Assembly: GCA_002099365.1 (NCBI GenBank)
Contig: MSED01000015.1
Coordinates: forward strand, 1,798,001 to 1,862,000
Length of the DNA: 64,000 nt
Direction of reading: 5' to 3'
DNA from: Phialophora verrucosa
Lineage: Eukaryota; Ascomycota; Eurotiomycetes; Chaetothyriales; Herpotrichiellaceae
Shown here: positions 25,362 through 34,776 of the stretch, in pieces
How the letters are laid out: the number at the start of each line of letters is the position of its first letter
Position numbering within the stretch: position 1 is the first letter of the stretch
Made by a program: the position numbers and the translations under genes
Notes under the pieces: generated by a model
Told to the model about the DNA's origin: nothing
Database searches by the model: none
Seen by the model: the letters and a program-made list of their open reading frames with translations, nothing else

Positions 25362-26849
25362 ATGCCTCTCATACTCGACACGCCTTCAGAGTCTTCGGTC
25401 GACTCAGAGATTGACCTGCAAGAAGAGCGGAGGCGGCTCCATCATGACGCCGACGTTGTGATTGTGGGAGCAGGCATCCTCGGGTCAGCCCTGGCCGTGG
25501 CGTTGGCGAACCAAGGACGAAGCGTGATACTCCTGGAGAAGTCGCTGAAAGAACCCGATCGCATCGTCGGCGAGTTGCTGCAGCCCGGTGGTGTGCACGC
25601 GTTGGCGAAACTCGGCTTGCGGCATACCCTCGACGATATCGATGCTATTCCAGTCAAGGGCTACACTGTGATATATTATGACGAGCAGGTGCCGATCCCC
25701 TACCCGGCCATACCACAGGAGAGGCCACGTCAAGCCTCGGAAAAGGCGGGATCCAAACAAAGGGCAGAAGGACGATCGTTCCACCACGGGCGATTCGTCT
25801 CGCGGCTTCGAGCGGCAGCAATGTCTCATCCCAACATTACCGTCTTCGAAACCGAAGCCAGTTCGCTCATCAAATCCAGCGCCAGCATGGAGATCCTGGG
25901 CGTCGAATCCGTCACGCATAAAACACAAAAGGACTTTTTCTTTGGTTCGTTGACCGTGATTTGTGACGGATACGCCTCCAAGTTTCGCAAGTCATACATC
26001 CAGCACACTCCGCGTGTGAAGTCCAAGTTCTGGGGTCTGGAACTGATCGACTGTCCGCTGCCGATCCCGCAGCACGGCACCGTGGTATTAGGCGACAATG
26101 CCCCCGTGTTACTCTATCAGATTGGCACACATGAGACGCGCGCCCTGGTGGACGTCCCTGAAGGTTTATCCACCACATCCACCACCCACGGTGGCGTGAA
26201 AGGCCACTTGAAATCCGTCGTCCTGCCCTCCCTCCCCGCCATGGTCCAGCCGTCCTTCCTCGCGGCTCTGGAGAAAGGCACCCTGAGAAGCATGCCCAAC
26301 TCGTTCCTGCCGCCCTCGACAAACATCACCCCCGGGCTCGCGATCCTCGGCGACGCCATGAACATGCGCCACCCCTTGACAGGCGGGGGCATGACCGTCG
26401 CGCTCTCCGACGTCGTCCTGCTCTCGGATCTGCTCTCCCCGACCACGGTCCCAGACCTGGGCGATACACAGCTCGTGCTCGCCCAGCTGCGGTCCTTCCA
26501 CTGGCGCCGGAAATCCCTCACCTCGGTGATCAACATCCTCGCCCAGGCACTTTACAGTCTCTTTGCCGCCGACGCCTGGCAGCTCAAGTACCTACAGAAG
26601 GGTTGCTTTCGGTACTTCCAGCGCGGAGGTCGATGCATTGACGACCCGGTGTCGCTCTTGGGCGGCATGTTGCCGTCGCCGCTGTTGTTGTTTTATCACT
26701 TCTTTAGCGTCGCCGTGTTGGCGATTTGGGTGCTTATGGTCGAGAACGGGGTCTTGTTGCTGCCGTTGTCGGTTGTGCAGGGGGTGTTGGTTTTTGCCAA
26801 GGCCTGTGAGGTTATATTCCCGTATATTTTCGCCGAGTTAAGGAGTTGA
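25362..26849 (+). CDS. ERG1: Squalene monooxygenase (squalene epoxidase), ERG1 family
   Basis: This single open exon gives 495 residues. The open frame extends to 25293 but without an ATG; the first in-frame ATG is at 25362. It is an FAD-dependent enzyme of the ER that makes 2,3-oxidosqualene in ergosterol synthesis, the step blocked by allylamines. The dinucleotide-binding motif VVIVGAGILGSALAVAL (about residue 32) runs into EKSLKEPDRIVGELLQPGG, a squalene-epoxidase hallmark. The DG motif (VICDGYASKFRKSYI, about 201) and the GD motif (LAILGDAMNMRHPLTGG, about 327) complete the FAD site. The C-terminus has LQKGCFRYFQRGGRC and two hydrophobic helices (about 440-485) for membrane attachment. 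The absence of introns contrasts with most neighbours, so it could be an additional paralogue rather than the only ERG1. Confidence 0.93.
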   Translation: MPLILDTPSESSVDSEIDLQEERRRLHHDADVVIVGAGILGSALAVALANQGRSVILLEKSLKEPDRIVGELLQPGGVHALAKLGLRHTLDDIDAIPVKGYTVIYYDEQVPIPYPAIPQERPRQASEKAGSKQRAEGRSFHHGRFVSRLRAAAMSHPNITVFETEASSLIKSSASMEILGVESVTHKTQKDFFFGSLTVICDGYASKFRKSYIQHTPRVKSKFWGLELIDCPLPIPQHGTVVLGDNAPVLLYQIGTHETRALVDVPEGLSTTSTTHGGVKGHLKSVVLPSLPAMVQPSFLAALEKGTLRSMPNSFLPPSTNITPGLAILGDAMNMRHPLTGGGMTVALSDVVLLSDLLSPTTVPDLGDTQLVLAQLRSFHWRRKSLTSVINILAQALYSLFAADAWQLKYLQKGCFRYFQRGGRCIDDPVSLLGGMLPSPLLLFYHFFSVAVLAIWVLMVENGVLLLPLSVVQGVLVFAKACEVIFPYIFAELRS

Positions 26850-27932
26850 GAGGTCGAGTGGAAGGGTTTTATCATCTATTCTATCTTAGGAGTCGATTGA
26901 CTGAGCGTTCTGTATGATTGTTGCGGCGGCTGCTACCCGCGCTGGTACTGTGCACATGTACAGAAGGACGCGCGGGCATGAGCAGCACACTGTATCCCAC
27001 GCGCTATCCATGCGTAGGCTACATACAGTGCTACACCAGACATCCGATGGACGAATCGTAACCGATGTTTTGTGATAATGGCCTTGACATGGCCCGGCTG
27101 ATGGCCTATCTACTGTATCTGACCTGACTGGCAACAACCTGATGAACGAGTGCATCACCACACAGGCAACAACTGCACGGCACGGCACTGTATCCAGAAG
27201 CACCAGTTCGAGTACTGACAGTAACTTTGAACTTCCCAGCCTGGAGGACTCGCCTTGGCTTACCCTGTCCAGTTGTGTCCAACTAATCGACCCGTTTCCC
27301 ATCCTGATATCCTATGTCTCGGCATACAGTATACATTGTACATATGTGCAGTGTCCGACGTGGAAACGCATCAATTAAGCTGGCCAGACTTGACCGACCG
27401 ACCGACCGGTCCTTCATCGGCGATTGGCTCAGACGCCGGTTGGAATTCTCTTTATTCCTCGGTCTATGCTCGATTCCAGCCATCAAGACTTCATGATTAC
27501 TATACATACATGCAATCCACACTCTACTCGCGTTCGACACTCTGATTATATTTCATTTTCGTGATTTTTGATTTCTGAACAGCCAACAAGCCAAGGGAGG
27601 GGGAGGAGGGGAGCTTTGCTGTACCCCGGATGATGGATCTGCTCAATGTACGCATGCAGCACGCCATCGAGTCGCACGCATTGCTTCTCTGCTTGGGTGT
27701 ATCATATGTAGGGCATGCTGGACAAGGCGAGCAAGTACGCGGCAGAAGAAGAAGCTGTACTTTTCTCTCTCTGTGTTTGCTCGCTGCTTCTCATCTTCTC
27801 AGGTTTCCCCCCGATTAGACTCTGGCTACCCTACACCGCCAGCCAACCCCGACCTTCTCACGTTGTTCGGCGTGATTTCTCTCCGTGAAGCGTCCTCTGC
27901 TCAATATATATCGATATCGATATACCGCCAGA
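26850..27932. other. Intergenic, MBL gene promoter
   Basis: This lies between tandem plus-strand genes. It has no coding signal. The right end is pyrimidine-rich and carries a TATA/ATCGAT-rich element just before the MBL start. Confidence 0.6.
27904..27924 (+). promoter_or_regulatory. AT-rich ATATCGATATCGATAT element upstream of the MBL-fold gene
   Basis: A self-complementary run of ATCGAT/ATATAT lies 9-29 nt before the ATG at 27933. It could be a TATA-like core element or simply part of a short leader. Confidence 0.3.
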
Positions 27933-28856
27933 ATGCCTCTCTACACCTCCATCTACGTTGCGCCCCCCATCCCCATCACGGGCCCCAATGGCAAGCCCGC
28001 GGGTACGTGGTCCCCAATCGCCTGCACGCTCATCCACACGACCCAACACGCCGTCCTGGTCGACACGCCCATCACCAAGGCCCAGACCGACGACCTGATC
28101 GGCTGGATCGAACAGACCCTCCACCCGACGGCCCGGCTGCAGTACATCTACATCACGCACGGGCACGGCGACCACTGGTTCGGGATCAACATGGTGCTGC
28201 GGCGCTTTCCGGGGGCCAAGGCCGTCGCCACGCCCGCCACGATCGAACATATGAAGGGTCAGCTTGCGGGGAGAGCCACGTGGGAGAGTCGCTTCCCGGG
28301 AGGCCAGATCGACACCGAGTTTGTGCTAGCCGAGCCGCTGGACGCGTCGGGAGTGTTTGATATCCCTGGGGAGAGCGGGGCCGGGAGCGGGGGCAGCAGC
28401 ACGGTCAGATTCCAGGCCGTAGAGGTCGGACACAGCGACACGCACGATTCGACCGTCCTATTCGTGCCGGACCTGAAACTCGTCGTGGCCGGCGATGTCG
28501 CGTACGGGGATGTGCACCAGATGCTGGCCGAGGCGAACACGCACGCGCTGCGCATGGAGTGGGTGCGCGCCATCGAGACGGTGCAGGCGTTGAAGCCGAC
28601 GCCCGAGATCGTCGTGCCGGGTCATATGAAAGTCACAGAGGTGCCCGGGGCCTGGCACCTCGAGAACTCCAAGAAGTATATCTTGGATTTCGACGGCTTG
28701 GTCGAGAGCGGCCAGTACACCAAGGCCAAGGATCTGGTGGCAAAGATGAAGACGATCTGGCCTACTAGGTTCAATGACGGGGCCTTGATCATGGGGGCAA
28801 TTGGTACGCTGAAGGTCAAGGAGAAGGAGTTGAAGGCCAAAGGCGGGAAGTTGTAA
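27933..28856 (+). CDS. Metallo-beta-lactamase-fold hydrolase
   Basis: One exon gives 307 residues starting MPLYTSIYVAPP. An upstream in-frame extension lacks an ATG. The zinc-ligand motif HxHxDH is THGHGDHW (about residues 75-82). The later ligands fit GHSDTHDS (His), VVAGDVAYGDVH (bridging Asp) and VVPGHM (His), in the usual order, so both metal sites look intact. Fungal relatives of this type are cytosolic hydrolases acting on lactones, thioesters or nitrilic/aromatic esters; the substrate is not predictable. The C-terminus is a Lys-rich helix (KVKEKELKAKGGKL). There is no signal peptide. Next door is a HET-domain gene transcribed convergently. Confidence 0.88.
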   Translation: MPLYTSIYVAPPIPITGPNGKPAGTWSPIACTLIHTTQHAVLVDTPITKAQTDDLIGWIEQTLHPTARLQYIYITHGHGDHWFGINMVLRRFPGAKAVATPATIEHMKGQLAGRATWESRFPGGQIDTEFVLAEPLDASGVFDIPGESGAGSGGSSTVRFQAVEVGHSDTHDSTVLFVPDLKLVVAGDVAYGDVHQMLAEANTHALRMEWVRAIETVQALKPTPEIVVPGHMKVTEVPGAWHLENSKKYILDFDGLVESGQYTKAKDLVAKMKTIWPTRFNDGALIMGAIGTLKVKEKELKAKGGKL

Positions 28857-28995
28857 GTGCAGTGTCAGCGTTTGGGCCCTCGTCCTCAGCTGCTAGGCGG
28901 GAGAGTGCAGTATCAGGGTTGCCCTCGTCCTCAGCTGCTAGGCGGCAAGTCGTAGAGCGCATTATCAGCGTTGAGTCCTCAGCTACTAGCCAGGG
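28857..28995. repeat. Three degenerate tandem copies of a ~50 bp unit
   Basis: Copies begin near 28857, 28905 and 28957. They share GTGCAGTRTCAGSGTT followed by CCTCGTCCTCAGCTGCTAG; the third copy is shorter and diverged. The array starts directly after the MBL stop codon. Confidence 0.8.
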
Positions 28996-29108
28996 CGCTG
29001 ATATAAAATACACAGACTCACTCTGGGGGCATTCACATACCACCCAACCTTGTAGACACACGGTGGACTTGCTGCTTTCTTGGAAGTAGGTAGGAGGCAC
29101 TGCCCCTT

Positions 29109-31004
29109 TCAGCAGAGGCAGACATCCGCTTCCAGGAAACTGAAGCCATTGCGGAATCCCGTCTTTTCCTCCGTCCCGGGGACGAAGGACATGCCTAACA
29201 TATTGCCGTGACGGTCCACCGGGTAGTCGTACGGCATCGAGAAGAAAGTCTGCTCCTGTTCGCCCATGACCAATTGCAGCCTCGGCCAACGTGATCCTTT
29301 AGTTGTCGTCCCTCGTACCGGCCGGAGAATCCATAGGGCGGTATGCCCAAGGAGGAAACACAGCAAGTCTCCCGCTCTGACGTGCTTGTGCCATCTCGTA
29401 CCTGGGTCTGGCTTCGTAATGGCGACGTCGTTTCGGAGATGTTGGGGACACCCACACTGGGAGATATGATGCCGCCAGAGCCGGGCTACAAAGGAAACCC
29501 GTGAATGGTCCGCGTCTGTCCCTGCTGGCTGGGATGACGCAGCATTGTGAGTAGCAACGCATTGCGGCAAGGCACATATTGTAGCGTCTGCTGTACAGGG
29601 GTCTGTCCAACCCACGTAGCCCATAAATATGCCTCTGACGAGTAAACGGCCGTATCCGGCTGTGGAGAGAATCGCGGACACGGCGGCTCGATTCTGAGAC
29701 GGCACCAACATGCCCACACACAGAGGGAAGTCCTTATTCAACATGCCGGGCCGGCCGAAGTTGGGAACCCACGAGGGCAACCTTGCCTCCACGTCAAGGT
29801 AGGAGGAGTGGGCGTCTTCCTCGTCGGCCTCGTCCCAAACGTCGTGCGATGAGCTATTATCGACTCCGCGCTCTGCGAGACCTGCAAATCCCAGGATGCC
29901 CAAACTGTTCGTCGAGGCGATGCATGCTTGAGCTGTCCTGACGTAGAGCTCCCCGACATCCACGCTATAGTCGGGTTCCAGGTCCACCAAGGGTGGTTTG
30001 TCTGCAATGCCGAGCAAGGCGTAGATCCGATCTCTGGGATTCGACGCCTTGCGATAGGCCGTCATGCCCAGAAGCTCCATCAGGCTGGGTTTCCGCCCGG
30101 GCTCCACGGGCGTCGTCTGCATGACTGCGTGGGTGTAGAGTGTGCGGCTGTTCCACTCGGGATATCTGAAGCACTGCAAGGCGCGGTCTACCGTGTCAAG
30201 ACCGACGACGAAGGAGTCCACGCCCATCCTCAGCCGGCCGCAGTGCATCACGGCTTCTCTCTTGCCGCGGCCTTCCTGAAAGGTCCACATCCTCTTGAAC
30301 CATGACCTGTTCAGGAGGTCGAGCAGGCCGGGCAAGCAATCTCGGAGTTCGAAGCACACTGTGCGCGCTCGGTCCTGCTTCATGCACAGCAGACCATCTT
30401 CGACCATCTGCGTCCAGCCGTCTGGCGAGAAGGGCAGTTCGGGTTTTTGCCTCGAGACCAGTTCCAACCGTGGCTTTCCGGCCGCGGCCGACTCCAGCAG
30501 TTCCCAGGCCGCGCGGGAGCCAGACGTTTCATACCCCAGCCAGATGTAGACTCTGACCGCCGACTCGTAGATGACAGTCATCTGTCTCACCTGGGTCGTC
30601 TTCTCCGAGCTGTTTTCTTGGTTGATCGAGATGGCATCGACCCACAGGGCGTCGGTCGGATACTGTGCCCAGATGTTCAGGAGAGCTTCGAAGAGGTTCG
30701 GCCGCACGAGGATCTTCACGCCGTTCACCCTCATTTCACAGCTTGGCTCGGCTGTCCCGCAAGCATACGACAGGGCATTGTACGGCGTGGTCTGCGCCTG
30801 GCCGAGTCGCGTGCAGACCATCCGACAACTCAACTGGCGGTTGACAAGGTCGGACGCGTCAGGTTCCAGGTAGAGCACCCTGATGCTGTCCATGAATTGC
30901 AGCCGACGCTGTGACCAGATGCTGGGGGACGCGCTTGTTGCGCTTGCCGGCGAGGCATGCGGCGAGACCGTCCCATATTTGTGCAGCTCTTTGATTAGCC
31001 ACAT
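29109..31004 (-). CDS. Heterokaryon incompatibility (HET) domain protein
   Basis: One exon gives 631 residues from the ATG at 31004; the frame extends to 31016 but without an ATG. An internal Met starting MDSIRVLYLEPD (residue 38) is a possible alternative start. The HET domain spans about residues 74-220: PYNALSYACG, then DALWVDAISINQE, then VYIWLGYE, the three canonical blocks. SWFKRMWTFQE and NPRDRIYALLGIA, usual in HET proteins, follow. HET proteins mediate vegetative incompatibility and allorecognition cell death in filamentous ascomycetes; the partner is unknown. No STAND ATPase or repeat domain is fused to it. The C-terminal 300 residues have no recognisable domain. The nearest neighbour on the same strand is an ankyrin protein. 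Confidence 0.93.
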   Translation of the reverse strand: MWLIKELHKYGTVSPHASPASATSASPSIWSQRRLQFMDSIRVLYLEPDASDLVNRQLSCRMVCTRLGQAQTTPYNALSYACGTAEPSCEMRVNGVKILVRPNLFEALLNIWAQYPTDALWVDAISINQENSSEKTTQVRQMTVIYESAVRVYIWLGYETSGSRAAWELLESAAAGKPRLELVSRQKPELPFSPDGWTQMVEDGLLCMKQDRARTVCFELRDCLPGLLDLLNRSWFKRMWTFQEGRGKREAVMHCGRLRMGVDSFVVGLDTVDRALQCFRYPEWNSRTLYTHAVMQTTPVEPGRKPSLMELLGMTAYRKASNPRDRIYALLGIADKPPLVDLEPDYSVDVGELYVRTAQACIASTNSLGILGFAGLAERGVDNSSSHDVWDEADEEDAHSSYLDVEARLPSWVPNFGRPGMLNKDFPLCVGMLVPSQNRAAVSAILSTAGYGRLLVRGIFMGYVGWTDPCTADATICALPQCVATHNAASSQPAGTDADHSRVSFVARLWRHHISQCGCPQHLRNDVAITKPDPGTRWHKHVRAGDLLCFLLGHTALWILRPVRGTTTKGSRWPRLQLVMGEQEQTFFSMPYDYPVDRHGNMLGMSFVPGTEEKTGFRNGFSFLEADVCLC

Positions 31005-32012
31005 GGTGCACCGCAAATGGGTATGCTACTGGCGATTGATGGGGATGCTTGCGCCGCGGCAACTAAGGTGTGTGGACAAGTTCACTTCATTGGCATGTCC
31101 GCGAGATCGGCCCGCTACCTCTATTACTCGAGAACGAAAGACCTGAATGCCATTTACAGTTTGATCCTAGAGGGTGAGCGAAGGCCGCTTTAACCTGAGC
31201 TTTAACTGAGTGCTCCCCGAGCACTTCCCGAGCAAACATGTCAAGGAGGACTAATCTGGCCCCTGACGATCGGCTATCCCGTGTCCTATAGCCCAGCTAC
31301 AGTAGCATGGTCAAGATCCCACCCACCATAAGCGCATAACGAAACTCCTGGGTTGCGAGCAGTCGAAACGCCGTGCATCCAATGGTGATGGCCACAAATG
31401 CGTCGCGTCTGAAGGGTTCCTCGATTCGATCAGGATCCGTCTAAAGTACTAATCAAGTTCACAGGGCATTTTAGACAACTTTGCTCCGAGTTCCTGAACG
31501 GTGTCTCTACCTTCAAACCCACAGCTCAGCTCGTCCACTATTACAAGCTTCACCCAGAGGAATAGGATACCCCTGACGCCGCTCTGACAATGTCAAGTGA
31601 TAACTCATCAAGGATACCTGGATCGCTGTCACAGGCTGCTTGAAGCCTGGACTTCACGTATATGGCAATATCACCATGGACCGTCTCAGCAAGATCGCAC
31701 TGCGGTGAACGAGCGAGTTGAGCGGATAATGTTGTAAACAGTCAGTCGACTTGGGATGCAGAAGCATGTTCTTGAGCAAACGCCGTTGCTAATGCTTGTA
31801 AGGACGAATATCTTCTCTCTCATACGAAATCGCATTCGTCGGGTGCATCGACGAAGATTTGAAAGCTGGACGAATCCGATTCGTCCTCCAGGATCGAGAA
31901 ACCAGAGTTCGAGCCGCCTTCTGATTTTTTCATATCGAGTTAGTATCGACAAAATGCGATCTGTCCAAGTCCTGGATATATGCAAGGACAAGGTCAGGAA
32001 AACGCCAGGTAT
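31005..32012. other. Intergenic, HET promoter and ankyrin 3' side
   Basis: There is no coding signal. It contains inverted repeats built from ATTCGTC/GACGAAT near 31826-31886, listed separately. Confidence 0.55.
31868..31886. other. Perfect 9-bp-arm palindrome GGACGAATC/GATTCGTCC
   Basis: The arms are separated by one base. Related half-sites (GACGAATA, CATTCGTCG, TCGACGAAG) lie within the preceding 70 bp. It could be a regulatory or chance structure about 0.86 kb upstream of the HET start. Confidence 0.4.
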
Positions 32013-33779
32013 TCAATGAGGCGTCAATTTTGCCCCATGACGTGACAGTATGCGCGCGACTTTCATGCGATCCGCTCTTTCGCCATCAGGTCTGTCTCGC
32101 CATCTGTACATCGCCAAATGCAAGGGACTCAAGGGAATCCTCGAATCGCCTATATCATTCACGTCGATGTCCGGTTTCTTCTCGAGAACAGCCTGCACCA
32201 TATCGGCATATCCCAAGTGAGCCAGGGTCTGCATAAGATTGCCAAAGGTGCCATTGGCCTTCTCTATTAACGCCCCGTGGCGAAGCAGAAGCAGAAAGAT
32301 ATTCATGTTTCCGCAACAGGCAGATGCGAGTAAAGCACAATTGCCGCCGAATTCGTGGATGGACCCGAAATAGTTGATTTCGGCCCCGTGATTGATGAGC
32401 AGTGTAACCATTCGCTCGTCTTCTTGGATGACCGCCTGTTTGAGTAATGTTCCAAATTCGGGTACTGCCAAATCGACGATGGCACACTCATTGAGAGCCC
32501 TGTTCGCCAATTCGAGATGTCTCTTCTTCACGGCCAACCTTAAAATTCTCGCCCATGTTTCAGTCGTTCGAAGCGCATGGGGCTTGGCGCCGTGCTGGAG
32601 CAACAAAGCGATGATTCCAGTGTGGCCTGCCTCGATCGCTAAGCCTAGAGGCGCTTCTTCCAAAGCCAGTTCATCCTCGATCCTTACTCCTGCACAAAGC
32701 AGCTCTTGCACCACCTCAAATTGGCTGTGTGCCACCGCCGCGACAAGGGCCGTATGGTCTCTCCATGCGACCATCGATTTCTTTCCTCGAGCCTCGAGCT
32801 CAGCACCAGCCTGAATCAACTTTCTCACGGCACCGACTTGTCCCGCGGCGGCAGCAGCTTTCAACGGATTCGTTGCGTCGGAGCCATTTACGTTGACGAC
32901 AGCATCGGCCATAAAGAGATCCATGAGTTTCAGCCGACCTTGGTAAGCGGCTTCTTCAAAGCCGCGGTGCCTCAGATGGTCGCTAAGTTTCGGTGAAGCT
33001 AAAAATACTCCTACCACACTCATCTGGTCAGATGTAATTGCCAACTTTAGACTGTCCCAAGATACACTGTGTTGTGGTGCGACACACTGAGAAACGATCT
33101 CAGTGTAACCTTGAATAATGGCGTAGTGAAAAGCGGTATCCTTCAGAGAGTTGCAAATTCTGCTATATTTCGGCTTATCCAGGTTCAAATCCTCGTCAAG
33201 GGACCAGCGAGGGGCGCATTTGTTCTCCAGCATGCCGAAATGCATGTAGGCCCGTTGAAGGAGTGGTTCCAATTTAGATCCCGAGGCCATGATACACCAG
33301 CAGGTATGTTTTGGCGGAATGGACTTCTTTTCGTTGTTTTCCCGCCGAATTTCGTCGGCAGCTTCTGGTTTGGGTTGATACAAGTAGTCTTCGAGGTCAT
33401 CAAGATCGTCCAGTTGCACACTCCGTGCCTGGACAACCGACTCTGCTGGTGTTTGGAACCTAGTTTGCACGAGATGGCCCGTCTCCTCGTTATCTTGTGG
33501 GGCTGATCCACGGTCGTCTTTTCTGGTGCGTTCCTCCCTTGTCGCCTCGCTTAGGGTCTTCGTAGTTTCTTCAAGAATATTCGTGCACTGGGATATTGTT
33601 GGCGTCGGCATATCATTTCGTTCAACTTTGAGTGTCTTGAACACTCTCAAGTTGCTATGTAATAATTGGGCAATCAGAGTGATTCCAACGCCGCAGACTG
33701 CACCAAGAAGGAATGATGTCCACTTTGAAGGCAAGTATTGTCGAGCATAGATCGAGACGACGAAGTCGAGAAGGGCCAT
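32013..33779 (-). CDS. Ankyrin-repeat protein with N-terminal membrane anchor
   Basis: One exon gives 588 residues from the ATG at 33779. A single hydrophobic helix (WTSFLLGAVCGVGITLIAQLL, split here as residues 20-40) sits near the N-terminus. About 150 polar residues follow, then ankyrin repeats from roughly residue 200 to the end. Recognisable repeat cores include NPLKAAAAAGQVGAVRKLI, APLGLAIEAGHTGIIALLL, CALLASACCGNMNIFLLLL and SPLHLAMYRWR. Ankyrin stacks bind proteins. The anchor suggests a membrane-tethered scaffold or receptor facing the cytosol. I know of no named orthologue. It lies 1 kb from the HET gene on the same strand; a shared recognition role is possible but unproven. Confidence 0.85.
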   Translation of the reverse strand: MALLDFVVSIYARQYLPSKWTSFLLGAVCGVGITLIAQLLHSNLRVFKTLKVERNDMPTPTISQCTNILEETTKTLSEATREERTRKDDRGSAPQDNEETGHLVQTRFQTPAESVVQARSVQLDDLDDLEDYLYQPKPEAADEIRRENNEKKSIPPKHTCWCIMASGSKLEPLLQRAYMHFGMLENKCAPRWSLDEDLNLDKPKYSRICNSLKDTAFHYAIIQGYTEIVSQCVAPQHSVSWDSLKLAITSDQMSVVGVFLASPKLSDHLRHRGFEEAAYQGRLKLMDLFMADAVVNVNGSDATNPLKAAAAAGQVGAVRKLIQAGAELEARGKKSMVAWRDHTALVAAVAHSQFEVVQELLCAGVRIEDELALEEAPLGLAIEAGHTGIIALLLQHGAKPHALRTTETWARILRLAVKKRHLELANRALNECAIVDLAVPEFGTLLKQAVIQEDERMVTLLINHGAEINYFGSIHEFGGNCALLASACCGNMNIFLLLLRHGALIEKANGTFGNLMQTLAHLGYADMVQAVLEKKPDIDVNDIGDSRIPLSPLHLAMYRWRDRPDGERADRMKVARILSRHGAKLTPH

Positions 33780-34776
33780 GTTAGGGTGCACTCAGAGCTG
33801 ATTGGCACACTCTTCGGCGCAATGGTTTGAATCTGGAGAAGAAACATGATGTGATAGCCGACGAGAAAGCAGGTTAAGTATGACTGCGGTAGGAGCAGAA
33901 GAAAAGAGCCTCTGTGACCCTTATGAAACGACCTATGTGCGCCGAATCCCCGCCGAGCGTCAAACACTCAGCCTCGCAGCCGGATGAAGAAGTGCACTTT
34001 TCTGTGGGCGCTTTGTCTCAATTGCCTGAGACAAAAGTCTTGAATCAACTATTCGTCCACATGAACACCCCGAACCAAGTAGCCCACGATGCTGTAGAAG
34101 ATATTCTTCGGAAGTTTTGGGACCAGAGGAACCACAGGGACCAAAGTGATCGGTTGCTGTAAATCTGTCTCTTGTATCTGTGCAGTAAAAGAGTAGCATA
34201 GAAGGCGTCTAACCTGAGCATTTCGAGTACATTAGAGAGGGGCTGAGTTGGGCTCCCTAGCATCTTAGATCGGTCCTATTGTCGAGATTTTGGTGTGGTG
34301 AAATAAAGAGGAGACGACGAAGGGTAGGCTTTTCGCTTGATACCACCTAGTTACGGGTGGCTGGATTTCTGAAACGTCGTCTCGAAAGGGCTTTGGCCGT
34401 CTCGCGCTGTCTGGTCGGGAACGAGAGTCTGTCACAAATGAGGATTTCAGGCCCTCGGCCTTGCATGGCGGGGTTCATCCAATGGCGATTCGGCATGCGA
34501 CGAAGCATTATGTGAATGGTGTATGTATACATTTGAAGATACGGTAGATGTGACGGAGCTCGGACCGCGTCAAGCGAGTCAGCATGCTACTGAGCATTGC
34601 GTGAAAGGTAGGGGTACAGATTTGAAGAAGCGACGGATGTCAGTCAGTTTGACGCGCCTTCACTCGTCCCGTGCAGGACAGGAAGAGTTCTAAACAAGGT
34701 CAGAGGCAGAAGTAAACGCCGCTGTACCTCGAGTTTCTATCCGCGGTACGATGGGACCTGTCTGTCTCACCACCCG
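33780..34776. other. Gene-free intergenic stretch
   Basis: This stretch holds the promoter of the ankyrin gene and the 3' flank of the oxygenase. Only short shadow frames are present; nothing else is seen. Confidence 0.6.

Noticed and set aside
33182..33192. GGTTCAAATCC, a tRNA B-box-like sequence
   Set aside because: It lies inside the ankyrin coding region, and no matching A box or cloverleaf stems are present.
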